From Hirundichthys speculiger (taxonomy: Eukaryota; Chordata; Actinopteri; Beloniformes; Exocoetidae), in NCBI GenBank assembly GCA_018398805.1, contig JAGFBZ010002152.1:1-64000 (forward strand): a stretch of 64,000 bases of DNA. The letters are read 5' to 3'. How positions within the stretch are numbered: the first letter of the stretch is position 1; each line of letters opens with the position of its first letter. The notes below the pieces were generated by a model. That model was not told the origin of the DNA. It did not search any database and worked only from the letters and a program-made list of their open reading frames with translations. Both the position numbers and the translations under genes were made by a program. This document shows, piece after piece, positions 1 to 12,382 of this stretch.

Positions 1-1070
1 TTTGAGAGCAGAATATGTGTTGGAACCAAAACGACCCATAATGTGTCTAAAATAAACGAGTATTTTAATCCCTCTGATGAGACTCTCCTCCTTTTTCACA
101 TTCGTTCACAGCAGTTTTCAGGACATTTTAGTATCAAGCTTGTGTGACGACGTCTGTTCCTGTGATGATCCGTCCACACGGTCACTTTACTGGGAGAATG
201 TTTTTTCGGAGGCTTTGCAGCGAAGTAAAGTTTGAAAAACCTTTTCCAGTCTCACTTTAATTCCACACTGTCACCTTTTATGATCCACCTGATAGCAGCT
301 TCTCTTCAGAGATGCATCTTGAATGTCTTTAGGCTCAAAATCCTGCAGGTATCCGCCAGGTGCCGTTGACAACAGCCTGCTAATTAGCAGAGCTGATAGA
401 TGGGCAGCGTTGTAAATGAATACTGAGAAACCTGGCCGATAACAAGAACATGAGCATTTACTGGGAGACGTGTTTCCATTTCTCTTTCATTTCATTTTCT
501 TTTTGTTGTTGCTTTTCCTCTGGAAGCAGCTGGTGACGCTGACTAGACTGTACAGGTGAGGACAAAGGTGCAAAGCTGACAGCTAAACAAGTGCAAACTC
601 ATGTTAAAGCTCCAGCAAATTGAAAAGACGTGTTGAATTCAAAGGTGAAAGCTTTTTTTTTTTTTTTTTTTGGATGAAAGGAGAATAAAAACATAAATAG
701 AGATGAGGCTGTGGTAGCTTCTGGAGCACGTTGCTTCACCTGTTCTTTAGTGTTGGTGGTGTTTTACCAGCAGCAGCTGCAGACATTTGACAAAAAATGA
801 ACTGAAATGAAAGCTCTGTAACTTTAAAACCTTTTCTCTTTTTTTACATATGTATTTATTGATTTATGTGGCAGTGGTTGACATCATTTAGCACGAGACA
901 ACACCTGTAAATAAGGTGTAAAAATGTCTTTTAAATAGGCGTTTGATAAAAACCATAAGGAAATAATTCAGGATGTGTTACCATTTGGTTATAAAATAGT
1001 TCCTTATAAAAAATTAAAAAAAAAAGGATGAAAAATGTTGCAGTGCGGCGCCGTCATATACGGGAAAAGG
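1..1070. other. Non-coding, AT-rich intergenic DNA
   Basis: No reading frame longer than background, no splice-bounded coding signal and no RNA gene is visible. A poly-T run lies near 652-671 and short AT-rich tracts near 1010-1030. Nothing else can be supported. Confidence 0.6.
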
Positions 1071-1074
1071 TGAT

Positions 1075-1653
1075 GACAATTATAAGGGCCCACAGCCCCC
1101 ACTAGCCTCTATGACAAAATGATTATACATACACTGAACTAATATATATATATTATTACTAATATATATTACAGTTACATTATCATGATGTGTTCAATGT
1201 GGTCTTGTAAAATGTGTTATTAGTGGGACATTTGAATTCCCTAAATACCAAGAAGTTAAACATTCAAAGGACACTTTGATTTTTTGCATATCAGTGCTTT
1301 ATTGTTAAATACAATAAAATATTCACTACCTATTTGTTGAGTGGTTAATTAAAAAAATGTATTTGCAGGAATAGAATGCATTCTGTCTTTATGATGATAT
1401 TGGTCTAAAAATTATTAAGAAAAAAAAATGCAAGTCATAAAAAGAAAATGTATTTGCAACCAGAGGTGTAATAACGTGTTGCTAATCAGTGAAATGAGAA
1501 TAAGACAACTTACAATACATAACAAATTGAGTGTATTACACCAGGAACCGTCAAGAACACTGAAAAACAAGGAAATTGAAGGTGGTAATGAATGAAGTAG
1601 AGGGGCCCACCGATATTCTTTCAGGGGCCCCAGAATTCCTAGCAACGCCCCTG
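1075..1653. mobile_element. Remnant of a DNA transposon with a CAGGGGCGTTGCTAGG terminus
   Basis: Read on the - strand, the right edge (1653 downward) starts CAGGGGCGTTGCTAGG and runs into GGGGCCCC-rich sequence. The same kind of terminus (CAGGGGCGTTTCTAG, then GGGGGCCC) occurs at 19892 on the + strand, so the two look like ends of one family. The left border is uncertain; a GGGCCC-containing stretch near 1086 may be the other subterminal region. The interior is AT-rich and non-coding. The superfamily is not determined. Confidence 0.4.
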
Positions 1654-1767
1654 CTGCAGTGCATTTTAGTGTTTGTTAATTTTACGTGACCGTTCATTTC
1701 AGGATCTGTTGCATCTGTTTGGTAGAGTTTCCAGCCGAATGCACTCAGGGACTCGTTATCTGCAAAC

Positions 1768-1812
1768 AGTGAACGAGGCGACGAGTTAACGAGGCGACGA
1801 GTTAACGACTCC
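1768..1812. repeat. Short tandem repeat, 18-bp unit, two copies
   Basis: The unit GAGGCGACGAGTTAACGA is repeated twice in direct orientation. No function is implied. Confidence 0.6.
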
Positions 1813-1930
1813 AACCAACCTGACGTAGCGACGTGGGTGGATCCGACCAGATCCACTCAGTCAGACCAGAGCTGCCGCAGTCCTGACCTGACGTCGAGGT
1901 GACGGAGGTTGTGACGTTGTCGAGGGAACA

Positions 1931-1932
<2 letters not shown>

Positions 1933-1961
<29 letters not shown>
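1933..1961 (+). repeat. Poly-C tract, 29 bases
   Basis: An uninterrupted C run. The reading frame through it gives a polyproline leader of no evident significance. The length is likely unreliable in any assembly. Confidence 0.9.
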
Positions 1962-1962
<1 letters not shown>

Positions 1963-2216
1963 GCTCAGCTCAGTCCTGAAGATGCCTTCATGTCCAACTC
2001 AACAGTAACTGAGTCCGAGGCGTCAGAAATGAGACGGGAAGGTAAAAGGTGGACGTGTTGTAGCGGCATCACAAACACAGACAATCATTGTCTTGTGATC
2101 ACTGTCATGTATTTCACACTTTTTGAATACTTTTCAAGCAAGCTTTTTAACTCACAGCCCACTTTCCTCACCACAGAAACCAGGAGATGCAACCAGATAT
2201 GCAAAATAAGGACATA

Positions 2217-3274
2217 CACTGCAAAAAAGGGAGTCTTAAAACAAGATAAAAAACACTGCAACTAAGGAAAAAGGTTCTCAAAACAAGTGAAAACAATCTG
2301 TCCATGCAGCAAGATAATTTCACTTGGTAAGATTTCTTAAATTAAGATTGTAGGAAGACTTGTTTCTAGATTTAAAAAAGGTATAATTTGTTATTGAATC
2401 TTAAAACAAGATGGAGATGAGGAGGAAAAACGTAATATATCTTATTTTAAGTGTTAATTGTCTCATTTTAGGATTCCCTGCCTGTTTGAGACAAAAAAGT
2501 AAAGTTTTACTTGATATAAGATTATACTGAGACTTAAAATAAGAAAGTGATTATTAAAACAAGAAAAAATATCTAACGCTTCTAAATGTACGTTTTTTTT
2601 TTTTCTTGGTAAGAACCAAATAATTTCTAGTGTAGAAAGCAACTTTTTGTTTGTTTTTTTTATAAAATTGTTTAAAGAAACCCTTCACTGAAAAAAAGGC
2701 CACATTATAAAAATAAGTAAAACAAAAATTAATACAAGATATTTTTGCTTGTAATAAGCAAAAAAAAAAAATCTGCCAATGGAACAAGTGAAAATTCACT
2801 TAATAAGATTTGTTGAAATAAGACAATATATTTAAGCCTTACAAGATCTTGAAATTAGGGAAAACTCAGAGCAACACAACAGAGGACATGGTTTGATGTA
2901 AATGTAAGAAAACACTGTAATTAAGATATTTATAGAGTTATAATGCATTGTATGAGTTGACCTGCAGTTTTCAAATAAGATTTGATGTCTGAATTCAAAT
3001 TAAGTTTATTTCTTGAAACAAGATGGTTCATCTTTTACAAATAACACCGCAGCTTAAAAATCTTATGACATGTCAAAAAAACTTGTTTTTATCTGATATA
3101 TGACTCAAAACAAGATGTTTTCAAGACTGTTTTACTTAACAAGATATTCATATACAAGATATATCTCACTGAAATGTTACTCTTAAGGTGATTGTGTCTT
3201 ATATTAAGTGTGATGAGATATTTTGACTAGAGATTAGAAAAATATTCTTGGTAAGATTTTGAGTTTTTGCGGTG
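2217..3274. mobile_element. Non-autonomous DNA transposon with CACTGCAAAAA / CACCGCAAAAA ends
   Basis: The left end reads CACTGCAAAAAA and the right end, read in reverse complement, CACCGCAAAAA. The interior (about 1.06 kb) is AT-rich and full of degenerate repeats of the type AAAACAAGAT/ATCTTGTTTT in both orientations, giving strong self-complementarity. No transposase-like reading frame is present. Teleost genomes carry abundant families with CACTGCAAAAA ends. No clear target-site duplication was seen, so the exact boundaries are inferred. Confidence 0.55.
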
Positions 3275-5730
3275 TTGTTTTGTCATTTGTTCCTCTGCGT
3301 TGAGCTTCGTACCGTATAACATGTGCAGCGGCTCTTTTCTGTTGCCTTTTGTCAGACCAGAAACTGAGCCGAGGACAGAAACATGCAGACAGATTTATCT
3401 CAGCGGGGAGCTGAAAGGAAAGCGTTAAAACCATCCTTATGTCTTGCAGCTTCTGCTGTTGTTAAGCCAGTTTGCTGGAATCTGAGGGATCCTCCATTTT
3501 CTCTACATTCAACCTGCGACGCAGCTACGCAGGTGTCACGGTTTGGTTTTTCTGCTCACCTGAAATTCTTTTTGCTCGGTCCAACGTGAAGATGTTGCTT
3601 CTTTAAAAAAATAAAAACCCTTCTTTGACAGAAGAGGACGAGCTTTTCTGTGCTTTCAGACTTTCAGACAGTCACACACTTTGCACACCAAATGTCCAAA
3701 ATGAACTTTAATGAGCGTGCACTTTCTTCAATGATACTCAATCCAGGCTAAACTCAGAAGATGATGCCCACTTTTCAGGCAAAGCAGATCGAGTTGACAT
3801 GTTGAGTCGTATGATTCATTTTCCTCCTGCAGACACAAGCCGATATCTTTTTTTTTTTTTTTTTTTTGGTGAGACCGACTAATGAAGATGAGACGGACGA
3901 GCGTGGAGGACGGTATGTTGACATAGCAGCTGTGGGACATGTGGTTACTTGGAGCCATCGTATATTATAATGTCCACTGATTAATTTCTTTCACGGATAA
4001 ATTGAATCATGACATCTTCATCTTCCTCCCTCTCTGTCAGGGAGTCATGGCAACGCCTCCTCAGGCTGGATGTGATTGGTTGTGGATATTGCGAGGGGAA
4101 CATGAACCGATGCTGGAAACGCCGTGGCCTTGTAACCTCCAGCTTTGTTTTGGTTGACAGCTACTCTGCCCATCACGCATCAGAGAAGTTTATCAGACTT
4201 GTGCGTGCACGTGCGTGCGCATCAGAATAAGCCATTTTAGCAGACAGTGGGCTGATAACCATTCAAAGCGACAGATGTTAGGCTGAACCATGTAAGAGCT
4301 CATTGACCTCTGCTGCGCAAATTACTCATCCGTCCGTTCCAAACCTCCTCCTGGCAAAATTAGACTGAATGGAGGGTTTTGGGTTTGTCAGAACAGATTT
4401 AGCCTCCTCTCGTCTAGACATCTGACTTCCTCCTGCATGTCTCCGAGAAACATAACTACAGAAGAAAAGCAGGTGAAAACAGGAATTAAGTCTACATGTC
4501 TTTATGGACGTAGAGATCGGCTACTCGTCTACATTTATGTTGGTGTCACACTCGTTGTAAGTAGTAAGTGTCACAAATTCAATGTCCAAGCAAAAATTAA
4601 ATACGCTCGTAACCTATAACGGCAAGACGGTGGTTCTGATGAACAATGTAACATCACGGTAAAGTTGAGTTCATTATTCTCTGGAATTATTTGGTTGAAA
4701 CGTCATTTTCACTGAATAGGATAATATCTAGAGCTGTGGCTAAAAGCGTCTTTTTGTGAAGTCACAGACAGCCGAGACCTTTCATTCTTGGGAAATTCTT
4801 TCAAAGGGCTCTCGATTCTGATATCAGTACTTTCTCGACGGGTTGACAGTCACGGATCAGTTTTACAGGATTCATGAGGAACTCAGCTTCAAGTCAAGTC
4901 AAATCAAGATGACTTCATTTCCCACTGAGCCAGCGCCCAACGCGACCACGTCACATCCCAGTACATCGTCCAAGAAATCACGCAAGAAATCACACAAACA
5001 TCGTAGGTGTGGGTCGACGGTGCCGCCTTTTCATTAGATAAGGAAAGGAGGTGACACAAGGAGAGAGGAAGGGGGAAAAAGTAGTAGATTATAAAAAAAA
5101 ACAACAACAAACACCTCGGCATACACAACCGTAGCACAACACACTCAGACGTGGAGCGAGGTGGGGGTGGGGGTGGGGTGGGGGTGTCCAGCGTAGCAGG
5201 TCCAGGTTCTGTGTGAGGAAAAAAAGCCATCTATGTCAAATGTGAAAAACCAACATTAAACTGAGGAGGGGGACTGAGAGAGTTCAATCAGACCCTTATA
5301 TGGAAGCTTTGAATACTCAGACGGGTTTACATGCATTCCTGCCTTGAGTCATGTGACCAAAGCCAGGTAGAGCCCTCAGAGTGGACAAAAGACTCCCACA
5401 GGACGGATTTACGAATAACTTCACAGCTTATGAGCTTTGAGTTGACAAGGCCTTCTGGGTGGAGGGTGAAACATCTACAAGAACAACGAAGCAAGTCCAG
5501 TTCCCTTGATCCAAACATCTGAGAGTTTCCATGAGCTGGATGACTGAGAGTCATCAGTCCAGTCGGCGAATCCACGACAAGATTCAGCGCATCACATGCA
5601 GCTAAGGATGTAGCAACTCACTGCTGCAGACAGCGAGTGGTTTTCCTCCTCTACGACCGGCTTTTAACTGCATGTGATAACCTGGCAACCTCGCAAAGAT
5701 CCCGTTCCCTCTAAACGTGTAACAGACAGG
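3275..5730. other. Gene-free stretch
   Basis: No coding exon or RNA gene can be supported. It contains a poly-T run at about 3849-3867 and a G-rich tract at 5160-5188 made of G4-5 runs separated by single T. Short reading frames here have no recognisable domain. Confidence 0.55.
5160..5188 (+). other. G-rich tract with G-quadruplex potential
   Basis: Four or more runs of at least four G are separated by single T (GGTGGGGGTGGGGGTGGGG type). This satisfies the usual quadruplex pattern of four G-runs with short loops. No gene lies nearby, so any role is unknown. Confidence 0.5.
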
Positions 5731-6805
5731 GGGCCCGATCTTCCGCCTAACCTCCTAAAGCCGCTATGAAGGGATAGCAGGTAGCGGGAGGGGCGTTCCC
5801 CCGCAAAGAACGCAATCTTCCACCTCCCTAAACCCGCGATCTTACCTGCGCTAACCTCTATATTTATGCATGGGAGTGGTTAGGGGGTTCCACCTGTTAA
5901 ACCAATCAGTGCATCAGTAGCCGTTGCCTTTAAGAGCAGGTAGCGCTAACCGCTAACCGCTATGGAGCATCTTTCATCCAGCTCTTGAGCAGCTCGTCTG
6001 GGACTCTGCTGTAGAGCTTCCTCCTCTTCCTCTGCACTGATATATACATAACTAGCTCTAACTAATGTGGAGCAAATTATTTAATTTTTTTTGTACTCCA
6101 AGAAGTTACAACAAACTGCTCAGAATAAAAAAGAGCCGGTGAACTTCCAGGAAAGTATTTCTTAACTAGAAAAGCACTCGAGGGCGCAGACCTCCGCTAG
6201 AGATGCGCGGTTGAACCGCGAACCCGCGGGCGGAGCGGATAATCCGCATATCGGGCGGATGACTCGTCAAAAAATAATACTTTAATTAAATTCGGGCGGG
6301 TTGCGGTTGAAGCACTCAAATAATAATAATAAGAAAAAATATTTTACATATTATTAAAAAGGATGGCGGGTCGGTTCGGTTTTGAAAATTGGTGAAAAAA
6401 CGTTCCTGCAAATGGATAGCGGGCGGATAGAGATTTTAAGAAGCGGTTGGAGGTTAAAATATACGTCATCCGCGCATCTCTAACCTCCGCCAAGCACAAC
6501 AGTTCTCCCATATAGCGATTTACAGATTGCGATAAAATCCGCCTTCTGGATCAGATCCGGATCAGCCTCTAAAATTTTATAGAGGTTTCCACTGTCAGTC
6601 GGACTACCCGCTACCCGCTACCCACGATCGCAAGATACCGAGTTTGCGGAAAGCGCAAAAGACACAGCCATAGCCACGCCTACAATGTGAATAAGGGAGT
6701 CGGCAAAGCAGCTAGCGGCTTTAGGGAGCGGAAGATTGCTAATGCAATCTTTTGCTACCTGCAGATAGCAGGTAGCGGCTAGCGGCTAGCGGGAGGTGTA
6801 CGATC
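5731..6805. mobile_element. DNA transposon copy 1 of a GGGCCCGATC...GTGTACGATC family, with a nested hAT MITE
   Basis: The left end is GGGCCCGATCTTCCGC and the right end GTGTACGATC. Subterminal DNA is packed with AACCGCTA/TAGCGGT-type repeats in both orientations. A second copy lies at 59663-60500 in the opposite orientation with the same ends and the same subterminal blocks (for example TTTATGCAT and ACCAATCAGTGC). Copy 1 is longer mainly because another element sits inside it at 6198-6482. No intact transposase is visible. A PIF/Harbinger-like origin is possible but not shown. Confidence 0.6.
6198..6482. mobile_element. hAT-type MITE with perfect 8-bp target-site duplication
   Basis: The terminal inverted repeats begin TAGAGATGCGCGG on both sides, the TAGAG-type terminus typical of the hAT superfamily. 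The flanking octamer ACCTCCGC occurs at 6190-6197 and again at 6483-6490, a perfect 8-bp duplication, which is the hAT signature. The element is 285 bp and non-coding. It lies inside the larger element at 5731-6805 and is therefore the younger insertion. Confidence 0.85.
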
Positions 6806-7833
6806 ACACACCTCGTGGCTTCACCATGAAGGCAACACATGAATGTTGGTGGGAGTGATGGTTGGTGGGGCAGACTGCTGATCTGGTAACCAGTTAGACC
6901 TCAGGGCTGCCAAGTGTCACGCATTTCACACAGTTCAACCCGTCCACATGCTAACTAGCTTCAAACATGAGTGAGACACAGACTGGAGCTCCATACTGTT
7001 CTAGAGGGGTGAAGAGTATCAGTTTAAACATCATCTAACGTGGTTTCCTGTGGTTTTACAGGTGTTACCTCACAGGCAGCAGGACTTCAGACTCGACTTG
7101 TTTCAAGTCTCAGCATGAGCAAGAAAAACATGGAAAAACAGACACAGCTTCTTGACACAGCTTCTAGTTTTAGCATAAATATTCATCTATCAATTTGTGT
7201 CTGGTATTTGTGTTGTAGAGAAGCTGACCGTTTCCCACGAGATCTGTTTAATTTCACCATGTCTGATTTTTAAAATTTCACCCGGGCAATTTGTCGTTTT
7301 GTAGCCTCTCCTGTTTGTTACTTCACCCTGCGAGAAGTCGTGCATCAATAGGTGTCCTAGCATCAATATGATAATGCGATTACTTATTAATTCAGTATGT
7401 GGGCTCATCTGCTTCGGTCTGTTGGACGGGTTAGGTAGACAGAGGTGGACCTGTTTTAACAGATTAAAAGTTGCTTTCTGGTGTTGCCAAAGTGCTAAAA
7501 TGTCAGCAAATTAATTGATATTATAGATTTCATACCCTGTTATCCTAAACTTAATCCTAATTATAGCCTTAAAGGTCCTTTTAACTGCTGTGTACCTATT
7601 TTATTTGATTTAAAAAAAATCTTTAGTTATTCATTTTTGCTTTAAAGCAATGTTTTTTCTTTACCCAACGCTGGGATTGTTTTATATCGGCTCGACGTTT
7701 AGAGGAATTCACTGGGTATTTGACCCATTTTTGAGAATTAGTTAGTCAAAGACCACGTTTTAGAAAGTGCTGAGTCATCAGGGGACCTCATATCTTTCTA
7801 GTTGCTTTATTTACATCAGAATAATTTCCATTG
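6806..7833. other. Gene-free stretch
   Basis: Ordinary AT-rich sequence with no reading frame, splice pattern or repeat that can be supported. Confidence 0.55.
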
Positions 7834-8028
7834 ATCCCTGAACTTTCACCCAAAGACAGCTGTGATGGGCTCCAGTGGACCAATCCAACTCTGAATAGGA
7901 AGAAGCTGATAGAGGGGATGATGGATGGATGGATGGATGGATGGATGGATAGATGGATGGATGGATGGATGGATGGGTGGATGGGTGGATGGATGGATGG
8001 GTGGATGGATGGATGGATGGGTGGATTT
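7834..8028 (+). mobile_element. L2/SINE-type retroposon 3' tail ending in (GGAT)n
   Basis: The stretch CCCAAAGACAGCTGTGATGG, then GGCTCCAGTGG, then CTGAATAGGAAGAAGC resembles the widespread teleost retroposon tail (CAGCTGGGATAGGCTCCAGC ... CCTGAATAGGATAAGCGG). It is followed by about 100 bp of GGAT/GGGT repeats (7919-8028). It is a 5'-truncated 3' end on the + strand, without coding capacity. Confidence 0.75.
7919..8028. repeat. (GGAT)n microsatellite
   Basis: About 27 tetranucleotide units with occasional GGGT variants form the tail of the retroposon fragment immediately upstream. The apparent Met-Asp-Gly-Trp and His-Pro-Ser-Ile repeat peptides from both strands are translations of this microsatellite. 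Confidence 0.9.
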
Positions 8029-8158
8029 TTTTTCTCATTCTTGCATTGGTTCCTTCACAGATCTGCAAGTTACTTCTTCTTCTGTGTTGGTCTTTGTTTA
8101 AATTACATGCAACTTATTTTATAAATCTTTTAAGGCGTGAATCCCCCATGTCATTGGC

Positions 8159-8819
8159 TGCGGTTACATGATGTTTTTTTAATTCTGAATTAATAATTCC
8201 GAATTGAATGATTCCGAATTAAACTATTTTCCTTCGAGTTTACATGGAAATAGTAATTCCGAATTGAGGTTTACATGCAAAACACGTTTGTTCGGCTTTA
8301 TCCAACTCCGCTTTAGGTCTGGGGGTTGGGAAGGGTTCTGATTGGATGGGGGGGGGGACGTCTTTACGTCTACCGGAAGAAAACAAACTTAGCTAACTCG
8401 GTTAGCAACAACATTCCACTTATTTTTGACCTGGGTGGCGTCTCTATCTGTGAAACCTCCTTCATTTAACCTGGCCGCTTTGAAAAGCTCACAATTTTTA
8501 TGTTTCCTGCCATCTGTTCTTTTAATTATTTCCAGTTCCTCCAAGCTATTTATTAAATAAATCGTCTCTGCTCTTGACCACCGTTTACTGCGTGCTGCCG
8601 TTTTGAAAACAAGCCCAGCGCGGAATATTGCGTCATCGCGACAGACAGGCAAGAGAACTAGCATGCGCAGAAAGACGGGAATTAATTTAAAGTGGAATGA
8701 GTGTTTACATGACCGCGGAATTATTTTATTCTGAATTAAAATGGGAATAAACCAGCCACTTGCTTCGGAATTAAGTTAATTTGGAATTAAAGAGGAATTA
8801 AACTTCCCATGTAAACGCA
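8159..8819 (-). mobile_element. DNA transposon remnant carrying a Myb/SANT-like exon (copy 1)
   Basis: The ends are near-inverted: TGCGGTTACATG on the left, and CATGTAAACGCA on the right (TGCGTTTACATG in reverse complement). Subterminal DNA on both sides is full of AATTCCGAATTAA motifs. A - strand reading frame at 8389-8664 encodes a Myb/SANT-like domain. A second copy lies at 39837-40532. PIF/Harbinger transposons encode a Myb-like protein, so a Harbinger-type origin is the most likely reading, although no nuclease gene is present. Confidence 0.6.
8389..8664 (-). pseudogene. Transposon-derived Myb/SANT-like DNA-binding domain fragment
   Basis: The 91-codon frame contains RWSRAETIYLINSLEEL at about residues 28-44 and ends ATQVKNKWNVVANRVS. 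A tryptophan in the first helix and a KNKW motif in the last helix are typical of Myb/SANT-like (MADF-related) domains in Harbinger-associated proteins and their host-domesticated relatives. The frame opens inside the transposon copy, lies between its AATTCCGAATTAA-rich ends and has no partner transposase. At 39837-40532 the homologous stretch has lost the first tryptophan (TGG to TGT) and has an adjacent deletion. It is most likely an exon fragment of a former two-gene transposon; host use cannot be excluded. Confidence 0.55.
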
Positions 8820-9859
8820 CTGATTGTGTCTTTCTTTTGCACAACTCAAACCTGATTCGTCCCAGATCACCAAACGCTTCCTCTGAGCAGCTGTTAATGA
8901 TCTACAGGGGACTTGTGGGTAAAGCTAATGTTAAATGATATATGCTCAGCATTTAAAAGTCACCTGACAGTGAGATAAAGTCGGGGCAGCTTCATTGTTT
9001 AATCTGGGATAATGATTCCGTCGATATCAATAGAGCAAACACAGCACTATCGACGTAACGCGACACTGATCGATTAAGTGGCCGCCAGTTAGTAATTTAA
9101 ACTCAGAGATGCGTGAGAGGAGCTCTCAGAGGTTTGTTCTGAACACAACTGTTTCTATACGTACATGACAATCTGTATATACGCAGTTTCCTTTAAAGAA
9201 AACTCTTCTTACCCTTTAATTTAATCTCTTTTTTTAATAGCATGCTACATGCTCATCATAGTGGAGTAACTGTTAAACACCTCATGTTTAGTAGAAACTA
9301 GAATAGAGACACACACATTGGACTTAAAACTGTCACATAAACCCAGTAAATTGTATATAACCGCTAAGAGTGTAAACGTGCCGCCATGTGCTACCTCAGT
9401 TTGACGTTTTGACACAAGCACAAGTATTTGAGCCTCACCCGCTGCCCTCCAGAGATAATCAGACGAGAACCAGCCATTAGTCACTTCGTTTCGTCCTCCT
9501 GTCCTGGACTGAACCAAAACACGCTCTTCTGAAACTGAAATAGACGGAGATCTCAGGGATTTTCAAAGATTTGTGATGTCAACATCTGTCAGCTGAGACT
9601 GCAATATCAGTGAAACCTCCTGGCTTATTAAATATTGAAGCGGCGTGCATTAAAAATGCAGGAGGTTAACAACAGCGTGTTATTTCTCTGATCCTTCTCC
9701 TACTGATCGTCGCTGAAGCAGCCGGTCACAGAACAAGGCGGGAAACAGACGATCGTCCCTGTCAGAGATGCTTCCAGAGATCTTTCACTCTGCTTCTCCT
9801 GAAAACTGTGTTTACAATGTAAAGAGAAAAAATACCGCGTATATAGAGAGTAGCATAAA
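8820..9859. other. Gene-free stretch
   Basis: No supported gene. A short - strand frame at 9245-9517 shows no recognisable domain or splice-bounded structure. Confidence 0.5.
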
Positions 9860-10973
9860 TAGGGATGCACGATAACTGTTTTTTAAAACCGATACCAATA
9901 ACCGATAACTTTCAGCTCCTAAAGGCCGATACCGATAACCGATAACGCACACATATACCTAAGATCATTACATCAATACTATGAACAAAACCAAAAATAG
10001 TTTTGACTTTTTAAATGAACAGATATTTATTTTTTCCAATGAAAAACTATTGTCAAGCCTCTCAAACATTTTCATAAAGCTATCAAACAAACCTATTTGA
10101 TATCTCACATTAACTTAAATAAGGTTCATTACTGACTGATATAAAAAATAAAAAAAGGCTCCTTGAACTGATGGAAATACATGCATCAGAATTACTAACT
10201 GAAAAAGATTAACATTTAAAGGATTTTGGCTTGTGGTTCCATTTAAATTAATACCTTTAATTAAAGTAAATGAGGTTCAGTAGTTTTTATTTTTTAATCT
10301 CATGGAAGCTTTAGATGAGAGGAATGAGGGAGAGGAGAGACTGCTGCTGGCTTGCGCACGTTAGCATTAGCTTCCGTTAGCTCACGTTAGCGTGATTTCA
10401 AAACTCCATGGAAGTGATTGTTATGTTGTAGGTGGCTGATCAGGTTTTACGTATTAAAGCTTGTGCTTCCCTCCTCGTAGAATTCACTCGGAGGATTCGT
10501 CACAAATAACCACCAAACCAAACTATCTTCTTCTGAAACTTTAACCAAGTTCCACGCCGCCATGTTTGTTGTGATCAGCGCTGTGCTGCAGGCTGCATTC
10601 AAGGTGGAACGTAAATTCCGACGTTTCCTCGTTTGCTAGTCGTTCTTTCAGCCTTTTCTATTTTTTTCATTTTTATGTGTAACATGAGGGAAAATACTGC
10701 GAATATCAATTAAAGTCAGCAACTACTAAAATTATGACCGAGTTAACGAGTTGTTTTCTGGCATGAGGGGGTATTCTTGATTTTCCTGATTGAGTAATCA
10801 TTTTTCTGATTATGCCGACGTCACTTGAACATAACATTCACTGCCGGTTATTCAAGGCTCAGAGGGAGCGAGGCACTGCTGTGTTGACAGAAATATAAAT
10901 GTTATCGGGGCTATTCGTCGTGATATCGGGGTTATCGGGATGACATCATAAGATAAGTTATCGTGCACCTCTA
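9860..10973. mobile_element. Non-autonomous hAT transposon, TAGGGATGCACGATAAC termini
   Basis: The left end is TAGGGATGCACGATAAC and the right end, in reverse complement, TAGAGGTGCACGATAAC. The flanking octamers AGCATAAA (9852-9859) and GTCATAAA (10974-10981) match at six of eight positions, consistent with a decayed hAT duplication. CGATAACCG-type repeats crowd the left subterminal region, and TATCGGGG/TTATCGGG repeats the right. The 1.1-kb interior has no transposase frame. Confidence 0.75.
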
Positions 10974-12373
10974 GTCATAAAAATGTTCAGGTAATCTTGC
11001 AGAGTCAAACACAGTTCCTTGCATTTGAAACTTCTACTTCTGCTACATCCTTAATCATCTGACACCGTGACCGTTTCTCTTTGATTATCCCTTCAAGCTC
11101 TAATTACACTTCACTGACTACATGCATATTCAGACATTTACCCAGAAGCCCCAGTTTTCCTCTATTAAGGTGCTCAGTTTATTTAATTATTATAAATGCT
11201 CTAGACTCTCCGGTTGTTTATTATAGTTGAGGAGAATGACAGAAACTCATCTGAAGTGCAAATGTAGTCTGGCTTCACTTCTAATTTGTGTCTCATCTCA
11301 TCCATCCTCTCATGTCAAAAGTAAAATTTTTTTTCTCTTTTATTCCTCTTTCTTGGTCTTGCTCTCCTTCTCTGTAACAAAAGTTGTGAGGAAAACCTCC
11401 TAATGAAGACCTGTGAGATTTCATATTTGCACGTCAGCATCAAGGTCCCACAGACAGAACTAAATAAATAAATACAGGATGACATGGGGGAGGTTTCCAG
11501 CGTCACTAGTGAGATGATTAACCAATATCAGTCAGGGAAGGAAACGCATTTTTAATCTACTGGAGGCAAAATAACTTTGGACAGAATCTCTTAGAGTTTT
11601 TACTGTTTTTATCGTAGAAAACAACTGAGTGACGGCCTTCATGGACACACGGACTCGTCTATCATCCAGATGGAGGATTTTTCCAGCATCTGTTACGAAA
11701 CGTCTCCAGGCTGCTGTATTTTGACATGTGTTGATGAATCCACGACGATTGGAAACTCCGGCGGGACGAGTGATGTGACGCTGCTCGGCGTACGGTTGCA
11801 TTTTTAAAGAGCCTGTTATGAATGAGTTTGAGCTTTATATGGTATAAACCCTCAAACACACACATGTTCTTCCTGTAGCTCCTGGTGAGGAAACGTCACT
11901 GTGACACTAATGATCAGTGACATTAACACCATGGAAACGCTCCGGGGTGAAAGTAAAGCATTTAAAATGTTGACTTTAAGTTATTCTTAATGGAAAGCAC
12001 AGATTGGACCCGTGTTTATTTGTGCCTTATCGACAAAACAAACCACTGGTTTGTTTTCTCTGTCTGTTTCTGGAGCTGTTCACACAGTCCATAATTTCAT
12101 TTATATTCCAAACATTTGATGATTCCAGTCTGGTTTTAAGCTTTATTGTGAAACCTGCTGCCATGGTCAGAACGGGGGTGGAGGTGGGGGGGTACATCCA
12201 GCTTGCTAAATAGGCACAATCCCAGAAGTACAGAAAATTGCACTTTCTTGAATGACCACTAGAGGTTTGCTCCAAAAGAGGGTTCAATCTCTACTGGCAT
12301 CCATGTTAAAGTGTTCAAGTTTACAGTAGAGATAAATGTATTTACAGCCTGCTGCAAGAATCGGTATTGGACT
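10974..12373. other. Gene-free stretch
   Basis: Short overlapping - strand frames at 11532-11865 and 12027-12287 have no recognisable motif. No repeat or RNA gene can be supported. Confidence 0.5.
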
Positions 12374-12382
12374 CCATTCATG

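Noticed and set aside
7811..8171. Met-Asp-Gly-Trp and His-Pro-Ser-Ile repeat peptides
   Set aside because: Translations of the (GGAT)n tail of a retroposon.
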